Under the pieces are notes generated by a model. It was not told the origin of the DNA and did no database searches. It was given only the letters and a program-made list of their open reading frames with translations. From Nitriliruptor sp040882075 (GTDB lineage Bacteria > Actinomycetota > Nitriliruptoria > Nitriliruptorales > Nitriliruptoraceae), in assembly GCF_040882075.1 (NCBI RefSeq), contig NZ_JBBEBZ010000014.1:1-46002 (forward strand): a stretch of 46,002 nucleotides of DNA, given 5' to 3'. Below are positions 1-10,129 of the stretch, in pieces. The translations under genes and the position numbers were made by a program. Each line of letters begins with the position of its first letter. Position 1 is the first letter of the stretch.

Positions 1-815
1 GGCACCTCGGTGACGTACCCGATCCGACCACCCTCGTCCTTGAGGTCGAGCTGGATGGCGTTGATCAGCCCGTCATCGAACATCTTCAGCACCCGCTCGC
101 GGAAGCTCGGCGTCGCCCACGCGTGGGGCGTGACGTGGACGGCCCGGACCTCGTCGACCTGGACGCGGGAGGGGAGACGGGTGAGTTCGAGCTGTTGCTC
201 GGTGGTGTTCCCGGCGAGGTCGGTCGCGACGAGCGCGATGGGCGCGTCGGGCACCTCGTCGTAGGTGTGCTCGTAGGCGCCGTCGTCCTCGACGGTCACC
301 TCGTCGCCGTCGATCGTCAGCGTCGCGTCCGGGTCGGTGCTGCCGGCGAGCGTGAGCGGGTCGTCGCCGAAGACGACCCCATCCTCCGGATCGGTGATCT
401 CGAGCTCAGGCGGTGTGGCGTCCACCGAGAAGCTGAAGGTCTGCGTCCCACCGCCGGGCACGTCGACGGTCACCTCGTGGTCGCCGTCGTCGAGGTCGGC
501 CAGCGGGTAGCGCAGCTCGCCGTCCTCCCGGGTCGCCGCATCGGTGACGTCGCGCCCGTCGTGCTCGACGGTCGCTTCGGCGAACAGCTCCGGGTCGGGC
601 TCGGCGGTGTCGGCCGTGACGACGATCGTCGCGGACGCGAGCTGCTCGGCGTTCAGCAGCTCACCGTCGCCCGGTCCGTCGGACGACAGCTCGGGGCCCG
701 CGCTGCAGGCAGCGACGATCAGCGCCGTGGCGGCGACGACGCCGAGGGTGCCCGATCGCGGGCGGCGGGCGCGTCGAGCGGCGGAGAAGGTGGTCCCAGG
801 CACGAGTTCGCTCAC
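1..815 (-). CDS. DUF4015-type glycosyl-hydrolase-like lipoprotein, C-terminus cut by window edge
   Basis: The reading frame opens at GTG (815) and runs off the left edge, so only the first 271 residues are visible. Residues 1-37 form a lipoprotein signal: an Arg-rich n-region, a hydrophobic stretch, then LIVAACSAG with the lipidated Cys at 37. A low-complexity linker and an Ig-like beta-rich region (TPPELEITDPEDG, about 132-210) follow. From about residue 222 the sequence VRAVHVTPHAWATPSF, then IQLDLKDEGG, matches the start of the putative glycosyl hydrolase domain DUF4015 (a TIM-barrel family related to alpha-amylases). Family knowledge suggests a cell-surface carbohydrate-active protein; the substrate is unknown. 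It is divergent from a polysaccharide-deacetylase lipoprotein and appears to share a bidirectional promoter with it, so both may work on envelope or extracellular glycans (inference). Confidence 0.75.
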   Translation of the reverse strand, partial: MSELVPGTTFSAARRARRPRSGTLGVVAATALIVAACSAGPELSSDGPGDGELLNAEQLASATIVVTADTAEPDPELFAEATVEHDGRDVTDAATREDGELRYPLADLDDGDHEVTVDVPGGGTQTFSFSVDATPPELEITDPEDGVVFGDDPLTLAGSTDPDATLTIDGDEVTVEDDGAYEHTYDEVPDAPIALVATDLAGNTTEQQLELTRLPSRVQVDEVRAVHVTPHAWATPSFRERVLKMFDDGLINAIQLDLKDEGGRIGYVTEV

Positions 816-883
816 GATCGGTTCCCCCGAGGTGCGGTCCGCGAGCGCGTGGACGCAGCTGCGCGTGCGGAGGTCGGCCGGGG

Positions 884-893
884 AACGTACCGT
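884..893. promoter_or_regulatory. Overlapping divergent -10 elements
   Basis: TACCGT at 888-893 on the plus strand and TACGTT at 889-884 on the minus strand share the central TA. They sit 28 nt from the GTG of the deacetylase and about 68 nt from the GTG of the glycosidase-like gene. Both fit the TA(G/C)NNT hexamer seen ahead of many genes here. No convincing -35 is visible for either. Confidence 0.45.
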
Positions 894-921
894 CCGCCGC
901 TCCCGACCCCGCGAGCCCGCC

Positions 922-1998
922 GTGCCTCTCCGGACCACCATCTCCGCGCTGCTCGTCCTCGCCTTGCTCGGGGCCGCGTGCGGCGAGGACGCGCCGCGTG
1001 AGACCCCACCGAGCACCGAGCCATCGGCCGCGCCCGACGATGGGGGCCCCGCGGACGAGGAGGAGCCCGAGGAGGTCGTCGAGGAGGCACCGGATCCCGC
1101 CGCGGCCGCGGCGGAGGTCGAGGCCAACGAGCTCGGCCAGATCCCGGTCCTGATGTACCACCGGCTGCTCCCCGACGGTGGTGGGGACTACGACAACACC
1201 CCCGAGCAGTTCGAGGCCGAGCTCCGCCGCCTCCACGACGAGGGCTACGTCCCGATCACGACCGCGGAGCTGGTGTCGGGCCGTATCGACGTGCCGGCCG
1301 GAACCACCCCGGTGGTGCTCACCTTCGACGACTCGACCCGCGAGCAGTTCGCGCTCACCGAGGACGGCGAGGTCGACCCGGACACCGCGGTCGGGATCAT
1401 GCTCCGGCTCGAGGACGAGCTCGACGGGTTCGAAGCGGCGGGGTCGTTCTACGTCCTCGGTTCGCTGTTCGGCGCGAACGCCGAGCGCGGCGCGGAGCTG
1501 CTGGCCGCGCTCGCCGACCTGGGCTTCGAGATCGGCAACCACACCGCCGGCCACGAGAACCTCCGCCAGCTCGACGCCGAGGGGGTCCAGTGCGCGCTCG
1601 CCGGCGGCGTCGCCAACATCCAGGAGGCGGTCCCCGGCACCGAGGTCCGCACGCTGTCCTACCCCTTCGGCGTCCGGCCGGAGGACCCGACGCTGGTGGC
1701 CTCGGGGAGTGCCGACGGCGTCGAGTACACCCACCTCGCGGGCCTGCTGGTCGGCTCCGGCCCCGCGCCATCGCCGTACGACGCGACCTTCGATCCGTTG
1801 GCGATCCCGCGCATCCGTTCGCAGCCGGAACCCGTCGACGGCGACCCTGACTTCGGCTCCAACTACTGGCTCGAGGTGCTGGCGGAGGCTCCCGAGCGGC
1901 GCTACGTCTCGGACGGCGACCCCGACACGATCGCCTTCCCATCGGAGCTGCGCCCGCAGCTGGCCCCCGACCACGAGGACCGCGCGGTCGCCTACTGA
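922..1998 (+). CDS. polysaccharide deacetylase-family lipoprotein (NodB-like)
   Basis: 358 aa from GTG 922, chosen because it gives a clean lipoprotein signal (LVLALLGAACGED, Cys at 20) and lies 28 nt after a -10-like hexamer. An acidic Pro/Glu linker reaches about residue 72. The NodB-type domain starts with IPVLMYHRL, has the metal and catalytic motif LTFDD, the HxxxH-type motif EIGNHTAGH, and the LSYPFG motif. The usual TFDDG is TFDDS, and an extra stretch of about 30 residues lies between this motif and the following strand. Family members N- or O-deacetylate surface polysaccharides using a divalent metal bound by Asp-His-His. The protein should be anchored outside the membrane. A GTG-initiated gene follows 29 nt downstream on the same strand. 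Substrate is not predictable. Confidence 0.85.
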   Translation: MPLRTTISALLVLALLGAACGEDAPRETPPSTEPSAAPDDGGPADEEEPEEVVEEAPDPAAAAAEVEANELGQIPVLMYHRLLPDGGGDYDNTPEQFEAELRRLHDEGYVPITTAELVSGRIDVPAGTTPVVLTFDDSTREQFALTEDGEVDPDTAVGIMLRLEDELDGFEAAGSFYVLGSLFGANAERGAELLAALADLGFEIGNHTAGHENLRQLDAEGVQCALAGGVANIQEAVPGTEVRTLSYPFGVRPEDPTLVASGSADGVEYTHLAGLLVGSGPAPSPYDATFDPLAIPRIRSQPEPVDGDPDFGSNYWLEVLAEAPERRYVSDGDPDTIAFPSELRPQLAPDHEDRAVAY

Positions 1999-2027
1999 CC
2001 GGCCCGCCACCCACCCCCGGAGGACCC

Positions 2028-3104
2028 GTGGACCTGTCGGCGCTCGAGGCCGCGGCACGCGCGGCGATGGACCCGGCGGGCTACGACTACTACGCCGGTG
2101 GCGCGGAGACCGAGACCACCCTCCGCGAGAACGTCACCGCCTGGGACCGCTGGCGGCTCCGCCCGCAGGTGCTGCGCGACGTGTCGACCGTGTCCACCGC
2201 GACGACGCTCCTCGGCACGCACGTGGCGACCCCGATCGGCGTCGCCCCGGCCGCCTACCAGCAGCTCGCCCACCCCGACGGCGAGGTGGGGATGGCACGC
2301 GGCGCCGCCGCAGCGGGCGCGCTGATGACCGTCTCCACGCTCGCGACGGTGTCGCTCGAGGACGTCGCCGCTGCCGCGCCGGACGCGCCGCGATGGTTCC
2401 AGCTCTACGTCTTCGTCGACCGTGGCTACGCCGGCGAGCTGGTCGACCGGGCCGTCGCTGCCGGGTACCGGGCGCTGGTGTTGACCGTCGACACACCGGT
2501 CCTCGGTCGCCGCTGGCGTGACGAACGCAACGGTTTCGCGCTCCGCGACGGGATGCAGATGGCCAACGTCCCCCTGTCGATGCCCGACGGCGACGCCGCG
2601 GCGGGGACGGGCCGCGGGTCCGGGCTCGCGGCGCTGTTCGCCGACCACGACCGAGGGTTGACCTTCGACGACCTCGCCTGGCTCCGCGAGCGGGCGGGCG
2701 GGGTGCCGATCGTGGTCAAGGGCGTGGTGCGCGCCGACGACGCCCGCGCATCGCTCGACGCCGGCGCCTCCGCGGTGTGGGTCTCCAACCACGGTGGTCG
2801 GCAGCTCGACCGGACCGTCGCGACCGCGGCAGCGCTCGGCGAGGTGGCCGACGCCGTCGGGGACGACGCCGAGGTCTACGTCGACGGCGGGGTCCGACGC
2901 GGGCTCGACGTGCTGACCGCGTTAGCGCTCGGCGCGCGGGGCGTCTTCGTCGGACGGCCCGCCCTCTGGGGGCTCGCGACCGGCGGCGCCGACAGCGTTC
3001 GCGACGTGCTCACCGGCCTGACCGACGAACTCGAACACGCCGCGACGCTGGCGGGCGTGGCCGACATCCGCGACGTCCCGCGCGACCTCGTCACCCCCGC
3101 GTGA
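2028..3104 (+). CDS. FMN-dependent alpha-hydroxy-acid dehydrogenase/oxidase (lactate-type)
   Basis: 358 aa from GTG 2028, with GGAGG at 2019-2023. This is a complete FMN-dependent TIM barrel of the glycolate oxidase / L-lactate dehydrogenase family. Visible features are YDYYAGGA near residue 19, GVAPAAYQQL (71-80), the QLYVF strand, VLTVDTP (151-157), the FMN-contacting Lys231 (IVVKGV), the catalytic His255 and substrate-binding Arg258 in VSNHGGRQLD, and the FMN-phosphate motifs DGGVRRGLD and GRPALWGL. The enzyme oxidises a 2-hydroxy acid to a 2-keto acid in the cytoplasm. Lactate is the commonest substrate, but glycolate, mandelate and lactate-oxidase activities share the same residues and cannot be separated here. 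It follows the deacetylase by 29 nt, perhaps co-transcribed, and ends at a strong terminator. Confidence 0.88.
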   Translation: MDLSALEAAARAAMDPAGYDYYAGGAETETTLRENVTAWDRWRLRPQVLRDVSTVSTATTLLGTHVATPIGVAPAAYQQLAHPDGEVGMARGAAAAGALMTVSTLATVSLEDVAAAAPDAPRWFQLYVFVDRGYAGELVDRAVAAGYRALVLTVDTPVLGRRWRDERNGFALRDGMQMANVPLSMPDGDAAAGTGRGSGLAALFADHDRGLTFDDLAWLRERAGGVPIVVKGVVRADDARASLDAGASAVWVSNHGGRQLDRTVATAAALGEVADAVGDDAEVYVDGGVRRGLDVLTALALGARGVFVGRPALWGLATGGADSVRDVLTGLTDELEHAATLAGVADIRDVPRDLVTPA

Positions 3105-3124
3105 CCCACGTCCGCCACCGCTCG

Positions 3125-3156
3125 GCGGTTCCTGGCGGCCAAGCGCCAGGAACCGC
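3125..3156. terminator. Bidirectional hairpin terminator
   Basis: Perfect 13-bp inverted repeat: GCGGTTCCTGGCG (3125-3137), 6-nt loop, CGCCAGGAACCGC (3144-3156). It lies between two convergent genes. No clear T-tract, as is common in high-GC actinobacteria. Confidence 0.8.
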
Positions 3157-3159
3157 GGG

Positions 3160-3597
3160 TCAGGACTCGAAGGTCACCTCGAGGGTGATCTCGGCGGTCC
3201 CGCCGGCGAACAGCTTGCTGACCGGACACCCGTCCTTGGCCTTCTGCGCGTACTCGGTGAACGTCGCCTCGTCGATGCCCGGGACCTTGCCGACGGTCGC
3301 CAGCGCGATCTCGGTGATGGCCGGCTCGTCGTCGACCTTGCCGAGGGTGATGGTGGCCTCGGTCCGGACCTCGTCAGGGGTGTGACCGTCCGACGCCAGG
3401 ATGTTGGATAGGGCCATCGAGAAGCATCCGGCGTGGGCGGCAGCCAGCAGCTCCTCGGGGTTGGTGGCGTCACCGGAACCCTCGAACCGGCTGGCGAAGG
3501 TGAAGGGGCCCTCGTACCGATCGGGGCCAACGATCATCTGACCGCTGCCACCCTTCAGGTCGCCGTTCCAGTGGGCCTTCGAGCTGCTGGTGGTCAC
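3160..3597 (-). CDS. OsmC-family peroxiredoxin (organic hydroperoxide resistance)
   Basis: 145 aa. The two redox cysteines of the OsmC/Ohr superfamily are present: Cys58 in AAHAGCFSMAL and Cys124 in KDGCPVSKLF. The GSGDATNPEELLAAAHAGCFS block is diagnostic of the OsmC rather than the Ohr branch. Family proteins are homodimers that reduce organic hydroperoxides in the cytoplasm with thiol or dihydrolipoamide-type donors. The gene is preceded on its strand by the histidine kinase with an 82-nt gap, and ends at the shared hairpin. Whether it is cotranscribed with the kinase and aceE is not decided by the sequence; dihydrolipoyl groups as reductant would fit the aceE neighbourhood (inference only). 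Confidence 0.9.
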   Translation of the reverse strand: MTTSSSKAHWNGDLKGGSGQMIVGPDRYEGPFTFASRFEGSGDATNPEELLAAAHAGCFSMALSNILASDGHTPDEVRTEATITLGKVDDEPAITEIALATVGKVPGIDEATFTEYAQKAKDGCPVSKLFAGGTAEITLEVTFES

Positions 3598-3679
3598 GTC
3601 GTGCTCCTCATCGGTCGGTCGCGGTGCTCACACACCGCCTTCTCGTTCTGCGTACAGGACCAGCTGACGACCGGGTCCG

Positions 3680-5185
3680 TCACCGTCGGTCGGCCGTGAT
3701 GTGGTCGGTCGGGATCTCGATGGTGAAGCGCGCGCCGCCGAGGTCGCCGGTGTCGACCCGTGCCCGGCCACCGTGCAGCTCGGCGAAGGCGGCCACCAGC
3801 GTGAGCCCGATGCCGGTCCCCGGTGACGGTGCCCCCTCGGCTCTCGGTCCCTGCTCGAACGGCTCGAAGATGGTGGTGCGGAGCTCGACCGGGACCCCCG
3901 GGCCGTCGTCCTCGACCACGAGCAACGCCGGCCCACCGGGTCCAGCCAGCACGACGGTGACCCGGACGCCGGCATCGGGCCCCGCGTGGCGCCGGGCGTT
4001 GCTCAGCAGGTTCTCGACGATGCGTTCGATCTTCTGCGGATCGACGGCTACCGGCGTCGGGGAGGTGATGACCTCGACCCCCGCGTCGCCGTGCTCGGCG
4101 CACATGGCGCGGACCACCACGGCGAGGTCGGTCCGGACACGCTCGAGCGTGAGCACCCCGCGCGAGAGCCGGTCCACGTCCAGCAGGTCGTCGAGCAGCC
4201 GCTGGATCCGAAGACCCTGGCGGTGGATCCGATCCGCCAGCGTGCGTGCGTGGGTCGGCGGCATCTCGCCACCGTGGTCGCGGAGGATCGCGGCGAAACC
4301 GAGGATGGCCGTCAGGGGCGTCCGCAGCTCGTGCGAGACCGCCTGGAGGAAGACCTGCCGGAGCTCGTCCACGCGACGGAGCCGGGTGGCGGCGGCCCGC
4401 TCGAGCTCCAGGGCTGACGCGAGCGCACGCTCCTGACGTCGGCGGTCGGTGACGTCCTGAGCGATGCCGAGCACCCACTCGAGCTCGCCGTGGATGTTCC
4501 GTAGCGGCACCTCGTACAGCTGGATGTCCAGCGTGTGCCCGTCGGGGTGCTCGAAGCGACCTTCGATCGGCCAGGTGACGTCCTCGCCCTTCCGGGAACG
4601 TGCCAACCCGTCGCGAGCGTCGGGGTCGAGCCGCTTCCACAGCGGAGAGGGGTCGTTGGTGAGCTGGTCGAGGGAGACACCCATACCCCGCTCGAAGCTG
4701 GGGTTGACGTAGTCGACCCGCATGGTCGGGTCGAAGCCGAACCGGTACATCGCGAGGTCGGTGCCGGACGCGAGGGCGCGGAAACTGGCCGCCATGGTCG
4801 CCAGCTCGTGCTGGAGGGCCTTGCGGGTCGTGATATCACAGCCGACGCCGACGAGCCCGACGGTGAGGCCATCGACGACGAGTGGCGCCCAGCTGATACC
4901 GAGGGGGACACGACGCCCGTCGGCGCACGCCAACCCGAGCTCGAGGTGACCGGTCTCGCCTCGAGCCGCCGCCTCGAGGGACGCCACCGACGTGGTCCGC
5001 TCGTCGGGGAGGAACAGGTCGGCGACGTGGCAGCCGATGACGTCCGTCGCGTCGCGAGCGGTGAGCCGTTCAGCCGCGGGGTTGAAACGGCGGACGACAC
5101 GGTCCTCATCGAGGACGATGGTCGGCAGCGGTGAGCTGATCAGGACCGAGGTCGCGACCGCCGCGTCGTCGTCCCAGGTGTCCAC
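3680..5185 (-). CDS. cytoplasmic PAS-PAS sensor histidine kinase
   Basis: 501 aa from GTG 5185, chosen because it begins 35 nt after the aceE stop and has a G-rich Shine-Dalgarno-like tract just upstream. The frame stays open further upstream only as antisense-type sequence. Two PAS domains are visible (about 15-125 and 135-250, each ending in a PAC-like DITTRKA or DVTDRRR motif). A short coiled coil and HisKA follow, with phospho-acceptor His285 in QAVSHELRTPLTAILGF. The HATPase_c domain has N-box VENLLSNARRHAG, G1 VEDDGPGVP and G2 GTGIGLTLV. No transmembrane segment or signal peptide is present, so it senses a cytoplasmic cue. No response regulator gene is adjacent, making it an orphan kinase in this window. 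Its position directly behind aceE suggests cotranscription. Confidence 0.88.
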   Translation of the reverse strand: MDTWDDDAAVATSVLISSPLPTIVLDEDRVVRRFNPAAERLTARDATDVIGCHVADLFLPDERTTSVASLEAAARGETGHLELGLACADGRRVPLGISWAPLVVDGLTVGLVGVGCDITTRKALQHELATMAASFRALASGTDLAMYRFGFDPTMRVDYVNPSFERGMGVSLDQLTNDPSPLWKRLDPDARDGLARSRKGEDVTWPIEGRFEHPDGHTLDIQLYEVPLRNIHGELEWVLGIAQDVTDRRRQERALASALELERAAATRLRRVDELRQVFLQAVSHELRTPLTAILGFAAILRDHGGEMPPTHARTLADRIHRQGLRIQRLLDDLLDVDRLSRGVLTLERVRTDLAVVVRAMCAEHGDAGVEVITSPTPVAVDPQKIERIVENLLSNARRHAGPDAGVRVTVVLAGPGGPALLVVEDDGPGVPVELRTTIFEPFEQGPRAEGAPSPGTGIGLTLVAAFAELHGGRARVDTGDLGGARFTIEIPTDHITADRR

Positions 5186-5220
5186 CGCACCCCCGTCGTC
5201 CGGTCTCGCGCTCAGATCCG

Positions 5221-7995
<2,775 letters not shown>

Positions 7996-8025
7996 GACGT
8001 TGACCTCGGGTCGGCACGTGCTACG

Positions 8026-8075
8026 CGGACGTCCGACGCTAACCGTTCGGCCCCGACGCTGCCGTCGGACGTCCG
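8026..8075 (-). promoter_or_regulatory. aceE promoter with two identical palindromes
   Basis: The 10-bp palindrome CGGACGTCCG occurs at 8026-8035 and again at 8066-8075, exactly 40 bp apart. Between them on the minus strand lies TAGCGT (8041-8036), a plausible -10 for aceE that would start transcription near 8029, inside the first palindrome. This layout resembles a dimeric repressor with two operator sites. The regulator is unknown. Confidence 0.5.
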
Positions 8076-8128
8076 GCCCGCTCGCCGGACCGAGCAGGCC
8101 CTCGGCCCGGTCCGCAGCCGGCGGCCGC

Positions 8129-8134
8129 TACCGT
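8129..8134 (+). promoter_or_regulatory. -10 element of small lipoprotein gene
   Basis: TACCGT lies 7 nt before GTG 8142, the spacing expected for a leaderless mRNA. This argues against the other in-frame GTG at 8133, which lies inside the hexamer. Confidence 0.5.
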
Positions 8135-8141
8135 GCTGGCC

Positions 8142-8510
8142 GTGCGCTCTCCCCGTTCCGCCGTCGTCGTGCTCGCCCTCCTCGCGAGCGCCTGCACGAG
8201 CGTGGGAAACCAGCTCGAGGGGCTGCAGACGCGAGCCGTCGACACCGCCGATCGGGTCCAGTTCTGCCTCGCGGTCACACGCGCCCTCACGTCGGTCGAC
8301 GGCGGCACGGCGCCGAGCGAGGCGCAGGCCGCCGCCGAGGAGGTGCTCGCGCAGGTTCCCGACGAACTCCGTGCGGATGCCGAGCTGGTCGCCGATCGGC
8401 TGCGCGAGACCGCCGACACCGGCGACCGGTCGGCGCTCGACGAGGAGTTCCGGACCGCTGCCGCGTCGCTCCGCGCCGGGACCCAGGAGCTGTGCGACCC
8501 GCGCCGGTGA
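8142..8510 (+). CDS. small lipoprotein of unknown function
   Basis: 122 aa from GTG 8142. The N-terminus is a lipoprotein signal (SAVVVLALLASACTS). The mature part is helical, acidic and has two further cysteines (QFCLAV and the C-terminal ELCDPRR). The sequence includes a run rich in Ala and Glu (SEAQAAAEEVLAQVPDELRADAEL), so a short helical bundle or coiled coil is likely. I do not recognise a family. It lies between aceE (divergent) and an unknown gene on the same strand 115 nt downstream, which has its own -10 hexamer, so it is probably monocistronic. The predicted location is the outer face of the membrane. Confidence 0.65.
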   Translation: MRSPRSAVVVLALLASACTSVGNQLEGLQTRAVDTADRVQFCLAVTRALTSVDGGTAPSEAQAAAEEVLAQVPDELRADAELVADRLRETADTGDRSALDEEFRTAAASLRAGTQELCDPRR

Positions 8511-8581
8511 CCTCGGCTCGGAGCCGCACCGCCGGCGCTTGCGCGGCCCGCCGATCCGCTGACCGCCGCGACGACGGCGAG

Positions 8582-8587
8582 TAGCCT
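8582..8587 (+). promoter_or_regulatory. -10 element TAGCCT
   Basis: TAGCCT lies 38 nt before GTG 8626 and matches the recurrent hexamer in this window. No clear -35. Confidence 0.4.
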
Positions 8588-8625
8588 CGGCGGTGCATCC
8601 CGAGCGCCGTCGAGGAGGTAGGTCC

Positions 8626-9096
8626 GTGGTCCGAGCCCGGTTCAAGCCGGTCACGCCGGACCAGCGCCTGCGCGATCTCCGCAAGGAGTTCAAGGGTTTC
8701 GAGAAGGAGGAGCCCGGTCCTGATCGGGCAGCCCGGCTCGCGGTCTTCGCTCGCGCGGCCCACGATGACCGCCAGCTCAACATGGCGATGCACACCGCGC
8801 AGCTCTGCCTCGATGAGGACCCGGACCCCCCAGCGCTACTCGTCGACGCCTACCGGACCTCGAGCGCCACCGACGAGGATCGGCTGCGGTCCTACACCGA
8901 CCTGCAGGACCTCGCGCGGTACATCGACCGGCCCGACCTGGGCGACCTCGCCGAGCGTTCCCTGCACGATGAAGCGCGTGACTGGGTGCTCACCGGCGGC
9001 GACCAGGAACGCCGTCACCGGCTGCGCACCCTGTCGTCGATGATCAGCCGCCGCTTCGCCGACGGCCTGCGCGACGAGCTCGGGGGCACACACTGA
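8626..9096 (+). CDS. conserved-looking hypothetical cytoplasmic protein
   Basis: 156 aa. GTG 8626 is chosen over an upstream in-frame GTG (8593) because a full GAGGAGG (8612-8618) sits 7 nt before it. The protein is hydrophilic and largely helical, with no signal peptide or membrane segment. An N-terminal basic stretch (RFKPVTPDQRLRDLRKEF) precedes repeated helices that resemble a TPR-like or HEAT-like scaffold (ARLAVFARAAHDDRQLNMAM, AAQLCLDEDP-type helices), but no family is certain. Its stop codon overlaps the CTG start proposed for the dehydratase that follows, so the two are translationally coupled. A link to amino-acid metabolism is only contextual. Confidence 0.65.
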   Translation: MVRARFKPVTPDQRLRDLRKEFKGFEKEEPGPDRAARLAVFARAAHDDRQLNMAMHTAQLCLDEDPDPPALLVDAYRTSSATDEDRLRSYTDLQDLARYIDRPDLGDLAERSLHDEARDWVLTGGDQERRHRLRTLSSMISRRFADGLRDELGGTH

Positions 9097-10070
9097 GCAC
9101 GCCCGACCTCGTCACGTTCGACGACGTCTCGCGGGCCGCCCACCGTCTGGCGGGTGTCGCGCACCGGACGCCGGTGCTGACCTCGACCGCGCTCGGAGCC
9201 CGCACCGGCGGAGCGTTGCACCTCAAGGCAGAACACCTCCAGCGGGTCGGCGCCTTCAAGTTCCGTGGCGCCTACAACGCGATCGCTGCGGTCGACGCGA
9301 CCACACGGCAGCGCGGGATCGTCGCGTTCTCGTCGGGCAACCACGCGCAGGCGGTCGCGCTGGCCTGCCGCCTCCAGGGCGTGCGTGCCACCATCGTGAT
9401 GCCCGACGACGCGCCGCCGGTGAAGCTGGCAGCCACGGAGGGCTACGGCGCCGAGATCGTCGGCTACGACCGGTACACCGAGGATCGCGCCGCGATCGGC
9501 GCGGCCATCGCCGACGAGCGCGGCGCGACCGTCATCCCGCCCTTCGACCACCCGGATATCGTCGCCGGGCAGGGGACCGCGGCGCTGGAGCTGATCGACG
9601 ACGTGCCCGACCTCGACCTCGTGATCGCCCCCATCGGCGGTGGCGGGCTGCTCTCCGGATCGGTCGTCGCCGTTCGCGGCCGGTCCCGCGACGTCGAGGT
9701 CATCGGCGTCGAGCCCGCGGACCGGCGTGCGGCCCGTGACGCCCTGGCCGCGGGCGAGGTCGTGGAGGTGGACGTGCCGCGGACCCTGCTGGACGGCCAG
9801 CAGACCACCACCATCGGCGCGCTGCCCCTCGCGCTCCTGCGCGCCAACGACGTCGAGGTGGTGGGGGTCAGCGACGCGTCCGCGCTGACCGCCGTCGCGT
9901 GGCTGGCGACCCGTGCGAAGCAGGTGGTCGAGCCGTCCGGCGCCGCCGCGCTGGCCGCCGTACTGGACGGGACCATCGACGTCCGGGGGCGCAACGTCGG
10001 CATCATCCTGTCCGGCGGCAACGTCTCGCCGGAGGTGTTGACGGTCGCGCTCCGCACGCCGCCGGCCTGA
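9093..10070 (+). CDS. PLP-dependent threonine/serine dehydratase-like enzyme (no ACT domain)
   Basis: 325 aa if it starts at CTG 9093, overlapping the previous stop (CTGA). The first in-frame GTG is at 9174 and would remove the conserved N-terminus (FDDVSRAAHRLAGVAHRTPV), which matches the usual start of this family; hence the CTG proposal. Fold-type II PLP motifs: the Schiff-base Lys in VGAFKFRGAYN, SSGNHAQAVALA, the glycine-rich phosphate loop GGGGLLSGS, and the C-terminal ILSGGN. It deaminates threonine to 2-oxobutyrate or serine to pyruvate. Without a regulatory ACT domain it looks like the catabolic or serine-racemase-like branch rather than feedback-controlled IlvA. Exact substrate is open. 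Confidence 0.85.
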   Translation: MSTPDLVTFDDVSRAAHRLAGVAHRTPVLTSTALGARTGGALHLKAEHLQRVGAFKFRGAYNAIAAVDATTRQRGIVAFSSGNHAQAVALACRLQGVRATIVMPDDAPPVKLAATEGYGAEIVGYDRYTEDRAAIGAAIADERGATVIPPFDHPDIVAGQGTAALELIDDVPDLDLVIAPIGGGGLLSGSVVAVRGRSRDVEVIGVEPADRRAARDALAAGEVVEVDVPRTLLDGQQTTTIGALPLALLRANDVEVVGVSDASALTAVAWLATRAKQVVEPSGAAALAAVLDGTIDVRGRNVGIILSGGNVSPEVLTVALRTPPA

Positions 10071-10129
10071 TGGCTCCAGCGGGTGACGGTATGCGTCGAT
10101 GACGGGGGTACCTCTCCCCCTGGAACGAC

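Noticed and set aside
8133..8141. GTG 8133 as start of the small lipoprotein
   Set aside because: It lies within the TACCGT -10 hexamer; the next GTG (8142) has leaderless spacing and gives the same lipobox.
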